From: an uncultured Christensenella sp.
GTDB lineage: Bacteria > Bacillota > Clostridia > Christensenellales > Borkfalkiaceae
Assembly: GCA_910583545.1 (NCBI GenBank)
Contig: CAJTXM010000007.1
Span: 33,821-97,820 of the forward strand
Reading direction: 5' to 3'
DNA length: 64,000 bases
Part shown: piece after piece, positions 28,201 to 35,642 of the stretch
Numbering within the stretch: position 1 is the first letter of the stretch
How the letters are laid out: the number at the start of each line of letters is the position of its first letter
Translations under genes and position numbers: made by a program
The notes under the pieces: model-generated
What the model saw: the letters and a program-made list of their open reading frames with translations, nothing else
Databases searched by the model: none
Told to the model about the DNA's origin: nothing

Positions 28201-28368
28201 ATGGAAAATGAAAATACGAAGCCGTTAAAAGAATCTGTAAGCATCACGTTAGATGCTGATTTATTGCAAGAGTTGAGAAAAGAAGCGCTCAGAGAAGAAC
28301 GCTCTTTATCACAGTTTATAAACATTATTTTAAAAAAGTATATCAAATCGATTAATTATGAAGATTGA
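28201..28368 (+). CDS. Ribbon-helix-helix regulator
   Basis: This 55-residue DNA-binding protein starts at MENENTKPLKESVSITLDAD. The pattern SVSITLDADLLQELRKEA, then SLSQFINIILKKYI, is a classic RHH (Arc/MetJ/CopG type): one beta strand followed by two helices. TATAAT (28189-28194) ends 6 nt before the ATG with no ribosome-binding site, suggesting a leaderless message. An upstream in-frame start (28129) would overlap the phased repeats. Autoregulation together with the divergent SLOG gene is inferred. An antitoxin role is possible, but no toxin is adjacent. Confidence 0.75.
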   Translation: MENENTKPLKESVSITLDADLLQELRKEALREERSLSQFINIILKKYIKSINYED

Positions 28369-28390
28369 TATACTTATTAAGTTATATTAA

Positions 28391-28417
28391 AAAAGCACCT
28401 TGACGGTGCTTTTTTTT
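28391..28417. terminator. Bidirectional terminator
   Basis: AAAAGCACC/GGTGCTTTTTTTT hairpin between the RHH gene and the convergent gene at 28417. Confidence 0.85.
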
Positions 28418-29310
28418 CAGATATTATTGAGTTTTACTGTTGCGCCGTTTTCGGCGTTCTGGTACATTACCCAGTAGCCCTCTTTGCCGTTTTCCGACGC
28501 GGGGATAAACGAAGAATTTGAAAGCGACGGGGGTTGATTTGCGCTGTCTTTGGCAGGCACTCCGTAGCATATGTACTGTGCTTTACCCCCACCGTATATC
28601 ACGCCGAAAACGTAAAACTTGCCCTCGCCGTAGTGGATTTTTACGAAGCGTGAATTTTCTACCATTTTTTCAAGCCTCTCTTCTTTGGGATAGGACGAAA
28701 GCACCGTTTCTATTTCTTTTTTCATTTTTTCGTAAAAGCTTCCGCCGGTGAAAAGTCCGCCTACGCCGTCTTTTTCGACAGAGCTAAAAGACGCTTCATC
28801 TTCGCGTATGCGAAGCCCGTCCTCTTCTTTTTCTTTATCTTCGCATAGAGGCTGACTGTCCGTAAAAGCTTGCCCGTATTCATAATAATTCTCCTGTGCC
28901 AGCGCTTCGTCGTTGTATTTGAGATACGGCGCGTCTTTTAGATTTTCCTGTTTTTCCAGCTCTTCGCGTATTCCGATTATTGCCGAATGGAACTGTCCGC
29001 AGACGGCGGAAGCTATCGGGGAAACGGTGCCGTTGACGTAACAGACAAGCGCGGCGAAGCCCTGACCCGTATCCACTTTGCTTGCGCCTTCGAAGCTGAG
29101 CCCGTCCAGAATACAGACCGTTTTTCCGTCGGAAACAGCCGAAACGTACTTGCCCTCGGTCACGGGCGCGAAGTTGATAAGCGAAACCTCTACCTTTAAA
29201 TTATTGCCGTATTTTTCCGCCTTGACGATGCCCGAAAGAGGTCCGCCGTCCACAGAAAAACCGCTTTTCAGTTCCTTTATAACCGCAATGTTTTTTGTAT
29301 ATCCGCCCAT
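28417..29310 (-). CDS. Unknown protein of 297 residues
   Basis: The product is not recognised. It has no signal peptide or membrane helix. The N-terminal 110 residues are rich in beta-strand patterns (SGIVKAEKYGNNLKVEVSL). The middle is acidic and the C-terminus ends with KEGYWVMYQNAENGATVKL. Start MGGYTKNIAVIKE has GGAG upstream. It is monocistronic, divergent from pckG. Codon use matches its neighbours, so the gene is probably real. Confidence 0.6.
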   Translation of the reverse strand: MGGYTKNIAVIKELKSGFSVDGGPLSGIVKAEKYGNNLKVEVSLINFAPVTEGKYVSAVSDGKTVCILDGLSFEGASKVDTGQGFAALVCYVNGTVSPIASAVCGQFHSAIIGIREELEKQENLKDAPYLKYNDEALAQENYYEYGQAFTDSQPLCEDKEKEEDGLRIREDEASFSSVEKDGVGGLFTGGSFYEKMKKEIETVLSSYPKEERLEKMVENSRFVKIHYGEGKFYVFGVIYGGGKAQYICYGVPAKDSANQPPSLSNSSFIPASENGKEGYWVMYQNAENGATVKLNNI

Positions 29311-29474
29311 ACTCTTCTCCGTAAACGCAGTTTTGCGAATTAAAAATCAAACCGCCTTTCATTATATTATATATACGGGGCAACGGAGAAAAACCGCAAA
29401 AAATGTAAATATACAAAATATTTTGCAATAAATTTTCCACAGTGAAAATTATGCTTTAATTTTATATGAATTAT

Positions 29475-29503
29475 TTGCATTTAACGCAATATTTTTGTAT
29501 AAT
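29475..29503 (+). promoter_or_regulatory. pckG promoter
   Basis: TTGCAT (29475-29480), a 17-bp spacer and TATAAT (29498-29503). It is followed by AAGGAG before the ATG. Confidence 0.75.
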
Positions 29504-29556
29504 GATATACGGAAGAGATTTTGCATTTCAATTTGCAGTTTAAGGAGTAAATAATT

Positions 29557-31506
29557 ATGGCATTGACAAAAAACAAAAAAGTTCTCGATTTTGTAGCCGA
29601 AAGCGCGGCGCTCGGTCAGCCCGACAAAATCGTATGGATCGACGGCAGTGCAAGTCAGATCAAACAGCTTAAAGAAGAAGCGGTCAAAAGCGGCGAGCTT
29701 ATAAAGCTGAATGAAAATCTTTTGCCCGACTGCTATCTTCACCGCACGAAGGTAAACGACGTTGCGCGCGTTGAAGACAGAACTTTCATCTGCACGAAAA
29801 ACAAAGACGACGCAGGCCCCATAAATTACTGGATGGATCCCAGACAGGCTTACGAGCTGGCAAAGGAAATTGCACGCGGAAGTATGAAAGGCAGGACGAT
29901 GTACGTCATTCCCTATTCTATGGGTGTAGTCGGAAGCAGTTTCGCCAAAATAGGCATCGAAGTTACCGACAGCATATACGTTGTTCTGAATATGAACATT
30001 ATGACGAGAGTCGGCAAACACTGCCTTGACGCGCTCGGCAAGAAAGGCGACTTTATAAAGGGCTTTCACGCAAAGTGCGACGTCGACGCCGACAAGAGAT
30101 ACATTATGCACTTCCCCGAGGACAATACTATTATTTCGGTAAACTCGGCTTACGGCGGAAACGTGCTTTTAGGCAAAAAGTGCTTTGCCCTGCGCATTGC
30201 TTCCTACCTCGGCAAAAACGAGGGCTGGATGGCGGAACATATGCTTATTCTGGGCGTAACGTTCCCCGACGGCGAAAAGAAATACGTTGCGGCGGCTTTC
30301 CCCTCGGCTTGCGGAAAGACCAACCTTGCAATGCTTATACCCCCCAAACACTACCTTGACAACGGATACAAAATAGAGTGCGTCGGCGACGATATCGCCT
30401 GGATAAGAGTCGGCGACGACGGCAGACTTTGGGCGGTCAACCCCGAAAACGGATTCTTCGGCGTAGCCCCCGGCACAAACGAACACAGCAACTACAACGC
30501 TTTGCAGTCGACAAAACGCGGAACTATTTTCACTAACGTCGCCCTCAACACAGACGATATGACGGTTTGGTGGGAAGGACTGACGAAAGAGATGCCCGAG
30601 CACTGCATAGACTGGACGGGTAAGCCCTGGAACAGAGATAAGTTCGACAAGCACGACAAATCGACCTGTTCGGCACACCCCAACTCGCGCTTTACCGCGC
30701 CTGCGACGAACTGCCCCTGCGTTTCACCCGATTTCAATTCCAAAAAGGGCGTTCCCCTCTCCGCAATAATCTTCGGCGGAAGAAGAGCTTCCACAACTCC
30801 CCTCGTATATCAGTCCAAGGACTGGAACCACGGCGTATTCGTAGGTTCGGCAATGTCGTCCGAAACCACGGCGGCGGCGACGGGCGCAACGGGCGTTCTC
30901 CGCCACGACCCTATGGCAATGAAGCCGTTCACCGGCTATCATATGGGCGACTATTTCGCACACTGGATAGAGATGGGAACCAAGGCTAAAAATCCGCCCA
31001 AGATTTTCAATGTCAACTGGTTCAGACAGGATAAAGACGGCAACTTTATGTGGCCGGGCTTCGGCGACAATATGCGCGTTCTCGAATGGATATTAAAGCG
31101 TTGCTCCGATACTCCCGTCGACGCAGTGGAAACGGCTGTCGGCTTCGTGCCCAAAGCTGAGGATATCGATCTGACCGACCTTGACTACAATATTTCCGAA
31201 TCGAGAAAATTCGATATTGACGCGCTCAAAGAAATTCTTGCAATCGATAAAGAAAAGTGGTACAAGGAAGCCGAAGAGATTGAAAACTATTACAACACGG
31301 TAATTCAGTCGCGCGTGCCCAGCGAGCTTTGGCACTGCGTAAGCGCTTTGAAGGAAAGCTGCAAGCCCGAACCGGCAGAAGAAAAACCGGCAAAGAAGAC
31401 TGCCGTTAAAAAGACGGCGGACGCGGCAAAACCCGCAGCTAAAAAAGCGGCGGCAGCTAAAACCACAACTAAAACTACGGCGAAGAAAACTACCGCAAAA
31501 AAGTAA
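29557..31506 (+). CDS. pckG: GTP-dependent phosphoenolpyruvate carboxykinase with lysine-rich tail
   Basis: The enzyme interconverts oxaloacetate and PEP using GTP/GDP. The protein is 649 residues long against about 600 for the family. The P-loop is FPSACGKTNLAM (about residues 248-259), and the GTP-form signatures NWFRQDKDG and MWPGFGDN are present. The last 47 or so residues (about 603-649) are almost entirely Lys, Ala, Thr and Pro (AAKKAAAAK-type), like a histone-H1 tail. That extension is not part of the enzyme fold. It has its own promoter and terminator, so it is monocistronic. Confidence 0.95.
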   Translation: MALTKNKKVLDFVAESAALGQPDKIVWIDGSASQIKQLKEEAVKSGELIKLNENLLPDCYLHRTKVNDVARVEDRTFICTKNKDDAGPINYWMDPRQAYELAKEIARGSMKGRTMYVIPYSMGVVGSSFAKIGIEVTDSIYVVLNMNIMTRVGKHCLDALGKKGDFIKGFHAKCDVDADKRYIMHFPEDNTIISVNSAYGGNVLLGKKCFALRIASYLGKNEGWMAEHMLILGVTFPDGEKKYVAAAFPSACGKTNLAMLIPPKHYLDNGYKIECVGDDIAWIRVGDDGRLWAVNPENGFFGVAPGTNEHSNYNALQSTKRGTIFTNVALNTDDMTVWWEGLTKEMPEHCIDWTGKPWNRDKFDKHDKSTCSAHPNSRFTAPATNCPCVSPDFNSKKGVPLSAIIFGGRRASTTPLVYQSKDWNHGVFVGSAMSSETTAAATGATGVLRHDPMAMKPFTGYHMGDYFAHWIEMGTKAKNPPKIFNVNWFRQDKDGNFMWPGFGDNMRVLEWILKRCSDTPVDAVETAVGFVPKAEDIDLTDLDYNISESRKFDIDALKEILAIDKEKWYKEAEEIENYYNTVIQSRVPSELWHCVSALKESCKPEPAEEKPAKKTAVKKTADAAKPAAKKAAAAKTTTKTTAKKTTAKK

Positions 31507-31521
31507 AATCATAAATATGAT

Positions 31522-31555
31522 AACCGTCCCCCGAATTGTCGGGGGACGGTTTTTC
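31522..31555 (+). terminator. pckG terminator
   Basis: AACCGTCCCCC/GGGGGACGGTT stem with TTTTCTGTTTT tail, 15 bp after the stop. Confidence 0.92.
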
Positions 31556-31594
31556 TGTTTTATACTTTAAAATCTTTCAAAATTTCAATTAAAA

Positions 31595-32179
31595 TCAGCT
31601 GTTTTCCTGCTGTTCGGACTGAATATTTTCTTCCGTCTTCGGCTTTTTCTCGGCGTCGGAAAATGCCGAAACGCCCTTTTTGCGCAGGTTGTAAATCGCA
31701 ATATACAAAGGCACGCCCAAGCCGTAGACCCACAGCGCCTGCGTCGCGCAGAGCGAGCCGAAATACGTCCAGTACGCAATAGACGTTGCTTCGCCGTCGC
31801 ATAAAAAAACAATAATTACGGGAATAAAAAAGGCGTTTACAATTACGGGAAAAAATCCGCCGACGGCGACTTTCAAAATCTGATTTTTGATGAGCCTGCC
31901 CGTACCGTAAGTCAGAAGCGAGGCCGCAAGCGTGGCAAGTCCGCCGAGCGGAACGTCGAACATAATGAACGGCGAACCGAGGTTTGCAAGCATACAGCCT
32001 ATCCACAGCGCAGGAACCGCCTCGGGGAAAAACAGAGGAAGTATCGTCAGCGCTTCGGCAGGGCGGATCTGTAAAACTCCTTGATATGCTATCGCTCCGA
32101 AAGCGTAGGTCAGCGCTACATAAAGCGCGGTGATTATGCCTGCACGGCACAGTCGTTTTGTGGTGAAAAAGTTCTTCAT
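31595..32179 (-). CDS. queT: QueT-type queuosine precursor transporter
   Basis: This 194-residue membrane protein of the QueT family imports queuosine precursors (preQ1/preQ0), usually as the substrate-binding component of an ECF transporter. About five or six hydrophobic helices are visible, with the conserved QIRPAEALTILPLFFPEAVP near residues 36-55 and GGLATLAASLLTYG. The C-terminal 25 residues are charged. No ribosome-binding site is obvious. A terminator-like attenuator precedes it, suggesting ligand-controlled transcription. Confidence 0.88.
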   Translation of the reverse strand: MKNFFTTKRLCRAGIITALYVALTYAFGAIAYQGVLQIRPAEALTILPLFFPEAVPALWIGCMLANLGSPFIMFDVPLGGLATLAASLLTYGTGRLIKNQILKVAVGGFFPVIVNAFFIPVIIVFLCDGEATSIAYWTYFGSLCATQALWVYGLGVPLYIAIYNLRKKGVSAFSDAEKKPKTEENIQSEQQENS

Positions 32180-32204
32180 TTTTTATTTCTACGGAATTCG
32201 GCTG

Positions 32205-32232
32205 AAAAAAAGGACGGCAGAAAAACCGTCCT
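32205..32232 (-). terminator. Attenuator terminator in the queT leader
   Basis: On the minus strand AAGGACGG-TTTTTCTG-CCGTCCTT is followed by TTTTT, a complete intrinsic terminator ending about 27 bp before the queT start. Its position inside the leader, not after a gene, marks it as regulatory. Confidence 0.8.
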
Positions 32233-32239
32233 TGCTTCC

Positions 32240-32378
32240 GTAATCTCCTTCGGTTTTTTTAAAAAGATGTGTTGAGCCGAAAACCATCTTACACATATTA
32301 AAGAATTTCTTTCTTGCATCGATGCAGAAATTCCGTTATTTTCAGGGTCGCTGTCCCTTGCGCCGTTAATTATTTTTT
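32240..32378 (-). promoter_or_regulatory. Candidate riboswitch upstream of queT
   Basis: On the minus strand the leader holds hairpin GGG-ACAGCGA-CCC, a long stem GAATTTCT/AGAAATTC capped by GCATCGATGC, a pairing ATGTGT/ACACAT, and TACGGAA, which could pair with TTCCGTA past the terminator. Together with the attenuator and the queT gene this suggests a preQ1-type sensor. The class was not assigned from sequence. Confidence 0.5.
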
Positions 32379-32390
32379 AACTTTAATTAA

Positions 32391-33257
32391 TTAGTCCTTA
32401 TTTTCGGTATTGCCGTCGTCGGTTTTGCCTGCGCCGCTGTTGCCGAGGAACGTACCGAAGTATATCTCTTTTTTGCCTCTCTTGGCACCGCCGCCGCTTC
32501 TGCGCCCGTCAGTGCGCCTTTCTCCGCCGCGCCTGTCGTCTCTTCCGCGGTCTCTTCTGTCGCCGTCGCGTCTGTCAAATCTGCCGTGTCCGCGCCTGTC
32601 TCCGTCGCGTCTTTCTCCGAAGCGGAGTCCTCTGTCATAGGGCTTTGCGTTGTTGGGGATAACCGCGATATATCTGAGCGGTTCCTTGCCTTCGGAAACG
32701 GTGGTAACTTCCGTGTTGTTTGCAAGTGCCGAGTGAATAATTCTTCTCTCGTAGGCGGTCATAGGCTCTAAAATGAGCTTTCTGCCTTTTTCTACTGCCT
32801 TCGAAGCAAGTTTTTCCGCAAGCTTTACAAGCGTTTCTTCCCTTTGCTCGCGGTAGTTTTCGCAGTCTACTACAACCTTTTTATATTCGTCCCTGCCGAT
32901 ATTCGCCACTGCGCCGGCAATGCTCTGAATTGCGTCTAAAACGTCGCCGTGCTTGCCGATAACCTTTGCAGAGTTTGTTGCTTTGATTTCGATTTTGATT
33001 TCGTTTTCTTCGCTGATAAGCTCGGTTACTGCGTTTATTTTAAGAATTTCTAAAAGCCCGTCGATAAAATCTATTGCGCGCTTGGAATCGCTTCTTCTCT
33101 TCGTGACGCTGACTCTTGCTCTTACCGCGCCGAAAAGCTTTTTCTTTCCCTCTTCCAAAACGTTGATTTCCGCTTCGTCGAGCGTGATACCGAGGGCTTT
33201 CAGACCCTGTTCGATAGCTTCGTCAACGGTCTTGCCTGTAAAAACGTTCTCTTCCAT
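32391..33257 (-). CDS. jag: RNA-binding protein Jag/KhpB with RGG-like tail
   Basis: This 288-residue protein has three domains in order: Jag_N (1-50), KH (about 80-145; GKHGDVLDAI is the KH GxxG region) and R3H (about 150-205; MTAYERRIIH). It binds RNA and is linked to cell elongation in Firmicutes. Residues about 205-265 form an unusual low-complexity tail of Arg, Gly and Asp (repeated RRDGDRR), then a short C-terminal segment. It follows yidC without a gap (1 bp), the standard order. Confidence 0.93.
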   Translation of the reverse strand: MEENVFTGKTVDEAIEQGLKALGITLDEAEINVLEEGKKKLFGAVRARVSVTKRRSDSKRAIDFIDGLLEILKINAVTELISEENEIKIEIKATNSAKVIGKHGDVLDAIQSIAGAVANIGRDEYKKVVVDCENYREQREETLVKLAEKLASKAVEKGRKLILEPMTAYERRIIHSALANNTEVTTVSEGKEPLRYIAVIPNNAKPYDRGLRFGERRDGDRRGHGRFDRRDGDRRDRGRDDRRGGERRTDGRRSGGGAKRGKKEIYFGTFLGNSGAGKTDDGNTENKD

Positions 33258-34592
33258 TTATTTTAACCTCTTTCTGTTATACGTTTTATTTGTTTTATTT
33301 TTGGTTTTGAAAAGTTCGCCCCTCGCCTCTTTTCTGGCAAAGACGACGTTCATTATCTTGTTTAAAATAAGCGTAATTATAAGACTGTATATCGTGTTCG
33401 TAATCATATACGTCGAGAACGCCGCACTGTAAAAGAACGAGAAAATACCGTAAATCAAGGGCATCATAATCAGCATCCACTTCGTCGTTCTTGCACCCGA
33501 CCCGTCAACCGTAGAAAGCTCGTTCGCGTCTTTCTGCATACGCATCGAAATGAACTGCTGTAAGAACATAAGTCCTATCGCCAGCACAATCAGTATGAAA
33601 TATCCGTTATACGTCTTGCCTTCGAGCTTTCCGTCGCTGTAACCGTCGTTTCTGAGATAATAGGTGACTTCGTTGTAGCTCTCTTCGTAAGTCGCGCTAA
33701 GTCCCGATCCTGCCGCCCTTGAAATTGCCGAACTGAAATCGCTGAATTTGGGAACTTCCTTATTCAGAAGCGAATCGGGATACCATATGTTTTTGACCCA
33801 GAGGAAGCTGTCCTTGTGAGCTCTGTAATAATCAGCGGAAGCTCTTCTTGCACCCTCGCGCACGAAATTGCGCACGAGCACCATTTTTTCGTTTTCGGGC
33901 ATACTCTTAAACTGTTCCGCCGTGACTTCCTGCTGAGCAAAATAATTGCTGTCGACAGCCGTCTTTTCAAACCTGTCGAAGTCGACGACGTACGCGTACT
34001 TTGTATTATCCGACGACGGACGGAGAGTTACGTCCTCGGTGCGGATAAGAAATCCGTCCGCGTTCAGAGTGTTTTCCTCCGTTAAAGTCGGGTAATCTTT
34101 AAGATCGCATAAAACGTACTGACTCACGCTTGCGTTATAGCTCTCTTCCATGCCCTTGTACGACTGCAGATTTGCGTACTGCGAATAAGTCGAAAAGGCG
34201 CTGAACACTACCATAAAGATAACAAGCGAAACTATCATAGGTATGCACGCGCCGAACATAGAAATGCCGTGCGCCTTCTGCAACTCCATAACTTTCTGAT
34301 TGTACATCTGTTTGTCGTTAGCGTACTGCTTTTGCAGTTTTTCCATCTGCGGACGCATAGCTTTCATTAAAAGCGATTGTTTTTTTGCCTTGTATCTCGA
34401 ATAGATATCGAGCGGCAGAACCAGAGTTTTCAAGGCAAGCGTAAACAAGACTATGCCTAAGCCCGTTATGCTTACGCCCTCTATGATTGCCTGAATGACT
34501 TTACCTATCCAGTTAAGTCCGCCGGATGATATTTTTTCGACGGCAAAATCGATAAAATTGGTCGATACGTTTAAAAAATTACTTATATCCAT
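33258..34592 (-). CDS. yidC: Membrane protein insertase YidC/Oxa1
   Basis: This 444-residue insertase places membrane proteins, with or without SecYEG. The N-terminal helix, the GLGIVLFTLALKTLVLPLDI segment with the YSRYKAKKQ loop, and C-terminal helices including MQKDANELSTVDG are family-like. A large loop (about residues 150-320) between helices is longer than in Bacillus SpoIIIJ. The basic C-terminus (KNKTNKTYNRKRLK) may bind ribosomes. The operon order is rpmH-rnpA-yidD-yidC-jag. Confidence 0.95.
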   Translation of the reverse strand: MDISNFLNVSTNFIDFAVEKISSGGLNWIGKVIQAIIEGVSITGLGIVLFTLALKTLVLPLDIYSRYKAKKQSLLMKAMRPQMEKLQKQYANDKQMYNQKVMELQKAHGISMFGACIPMIVSLVIFMVVFSAFSTYSQYANLQSYKGMEESYNASVSQYVLCDLKDYPTLTEENTLNADGFLIRTEDVTLRPSSDNTKYAYVVDFDRFEKTAVDSNYFAQQEVTAEQFKSMPENEKMVLVRNFVREGARRASADYYRAHKDSFLWVKNIWYPDSLLNKEVPKFSDFSSAISRAAGSGLSATYEESYNEVTYYLRNDGYSDGKLEGKTYNGYFILIVLAIGLMFLQQFISMRMQKDANELSTVDGSGARTTKWMLIMMPLIYGIFSFFYSAAFSTYMITNTIYSLIITLILNKIMNVVFARKEARGELFKTKNKTNKTYNRKRLK

Positions 34593-34598
34593 TTATAT

Positions 34599-34889
34599 TT
34601 AAACTATCCATCTCTTTTTAAAATAATTTTCGGGCACGGGATCGTACCCTCCCTTCGAAAAGGGGTTGCAGCGGAGAAGACGCCAGATGCCGAGCATTAA
34701 ACCTATGACTACGCCGTGATTATTGAGCGCGCGGAGCATATACTCCGAACAGGTCGGCGAATAAAGACAGGTATGGCGCGAAAAGTATTTCTGATAAAAA
34801 ATAATAAGTCGCATCAGAAACATTCTCAGATACGGTCTGAAAACGTATCTTCTCAGAAACCTGTAACACCTTCTCACTTTTCCGCGCAT
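34599..34889 (-). CDS. yidD: Membrane protein insertion efficiency factor YidD
   Basis: This 96-residue amphipathic helper of YidC has the family core [21 protein letters not shown] (three cysteines) and [19 protein letters not shown]. The N-terminus is extended by about 20 basic, hydrophobic residues. The frame overlaps the rnpA end by 16 bp, indicating coupling. Confidence 0.95.
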   Translation of the reverse strand: MRGKVRRCYRFLRRYVFRPYLRMFLMRLIIFYQKYFSRHTCLYSPTCSEYMLRALNNHGVVIGLMLGIWRLLRCNPFSKGGYDPVPENYFKKRWIV

Positions 34890-35203
34890 TCGTTTACCTT
34901 TTTAAAACAGAGTAAAAGACTGCTCTCAAATCTTTTCAGCGTGTATTCTTCGGCAACTTTCGGGATAATTATTACGCTGTAACTTTTTTCAAGCTTTCCG
35001 CAAGTATTGTAAAACGCCGTTCTCAGAAGTCGTTTAATCCTGTTCCGCCTTGTCGCCTTGCCGTGTTTTTTAGAAACCGCCAGACCGAGCGAAAGCTTGT
35101 CCGCAGGAAAATACAATAGCGTAACGGCAGGGGAGAAAACTCTCTTACCCCTGTTGAAAATCTTCTGAAAATCGGTATTTTTTTTTAATCTTAAATATTT
35201 CAC
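34874..35203 (-). CDS. rnpA: Ribonuclease P protein component
   Basis: This 109-residue basic protein assists the RNase P RNA in tRNA 5' maturation. Visible are the N-terminal [17 protein letters not shown] and the RNR-type motif [20 protein letters not shown] (about 45-65), which contacts the RNA. It lies downstream of rpmH as usual, but structured repeat D is inserted between them. Confidence 0.95.
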   Translation of the reverse strand: MKYLRLKKNTDFQKIFNRGKRVFSPAVTLLYFPADKLSLGLAVSKKHGKATRRNRIKRLLRTAFYNTCGKLEKSYSVIIIPKVAEEYTLKRFESSLLLCFKKVNECAEK

Positions 35204-35256
35204 TTTTATTTCGGACAGCGCAGCGCCTTTGCGTACCGCTTATGTTCAGCTAAACC

Positions 35257-35378
35257 TTTAACGCGGAGATGCAAGCAGTACAAGAAGTGTGAGGAAAACT
35301 TGAAGAAGCGTACTCAGACGTACACGACTGAAAGTTGCCGCAACACGACGCCGTAATGCGCCGCTTATACGCGTTAAA
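35257..35378. repeat. Structured intergenic element, copy D
   Basis: Outer stem TTTAACGCG/CGCGTTAAA (35257-35265 with 35370-35378), AAGC/GCTT inside, AACTT/AAGTT, and a central CGTAC-type hairpin in place of TTTAC/GTAAA. The right half is close to copy A (GAAAGTTGCCGC, then CGACGC). It ends 2 bp before the rpmH stop codon (reverse strand) within the rpmH-rnpA operon. Confidence 0.8.
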
Positions 35379-35380
35379 AC

Positions 35381-35515
35381 TTATGCGGAAAGTTTCTTTC
35401 TGCCCTTGTTTCTTCTTCTCTTCAAGACGTTTCTGCCTGCTTTCGAAGCCATTCTCTTTCTGAATCCGTGAACTTTGCTTCTCTGTCTTTTCTTGGGCTG
35501 ATAAGTTCTTTTCAT
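35381..35515 (-). CDS. rpmH: 50S ribosomal protein L34
   Basis: This 44-residue ribosomal protein reads [20 protein letters not shown] at the N-terminus and ends KGRKKLSA. That is the full family length. AAAGGAG precedes the ATG at 35513-35515. It heads the rpmH-rnpA-yidD-yidC-jag operon, typical of the origin region. Confidence 0.97.
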   Translation of the reverse strand: MKRTYQPKKRQRSKVHGFRKRMASKAGRNVLKRRRNKGRKKLSA

Positions 35516-35574
35516 ATTAAAACTCCTTTACGAAATGTTTTTATTATAACTTTATTTTATTTCTGAATTTTTAC

Positions 35575-35634
35575 GGCGCAAGGAAAATCGCACTCTCAGT
35601 GAGATGAATTTGCTAAATTATATATTGCTGCGCC
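35575..35634. repeat. Second type of hairpin element after dnaN
   Basis: Ends GGCGCA (35575-35580) and TGCGCC (35629-35634) are inverted. Inside is TCTCA-G-TGAGA flanked by A/T. It starts 8 bp after the dnaN stop on the minus strand, a placement like that of elements A, C and D. Only one copy is in the window, and no T-run follows. Confidence 0.5.
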
Positions 35635-35642
35635 CTTTAATA

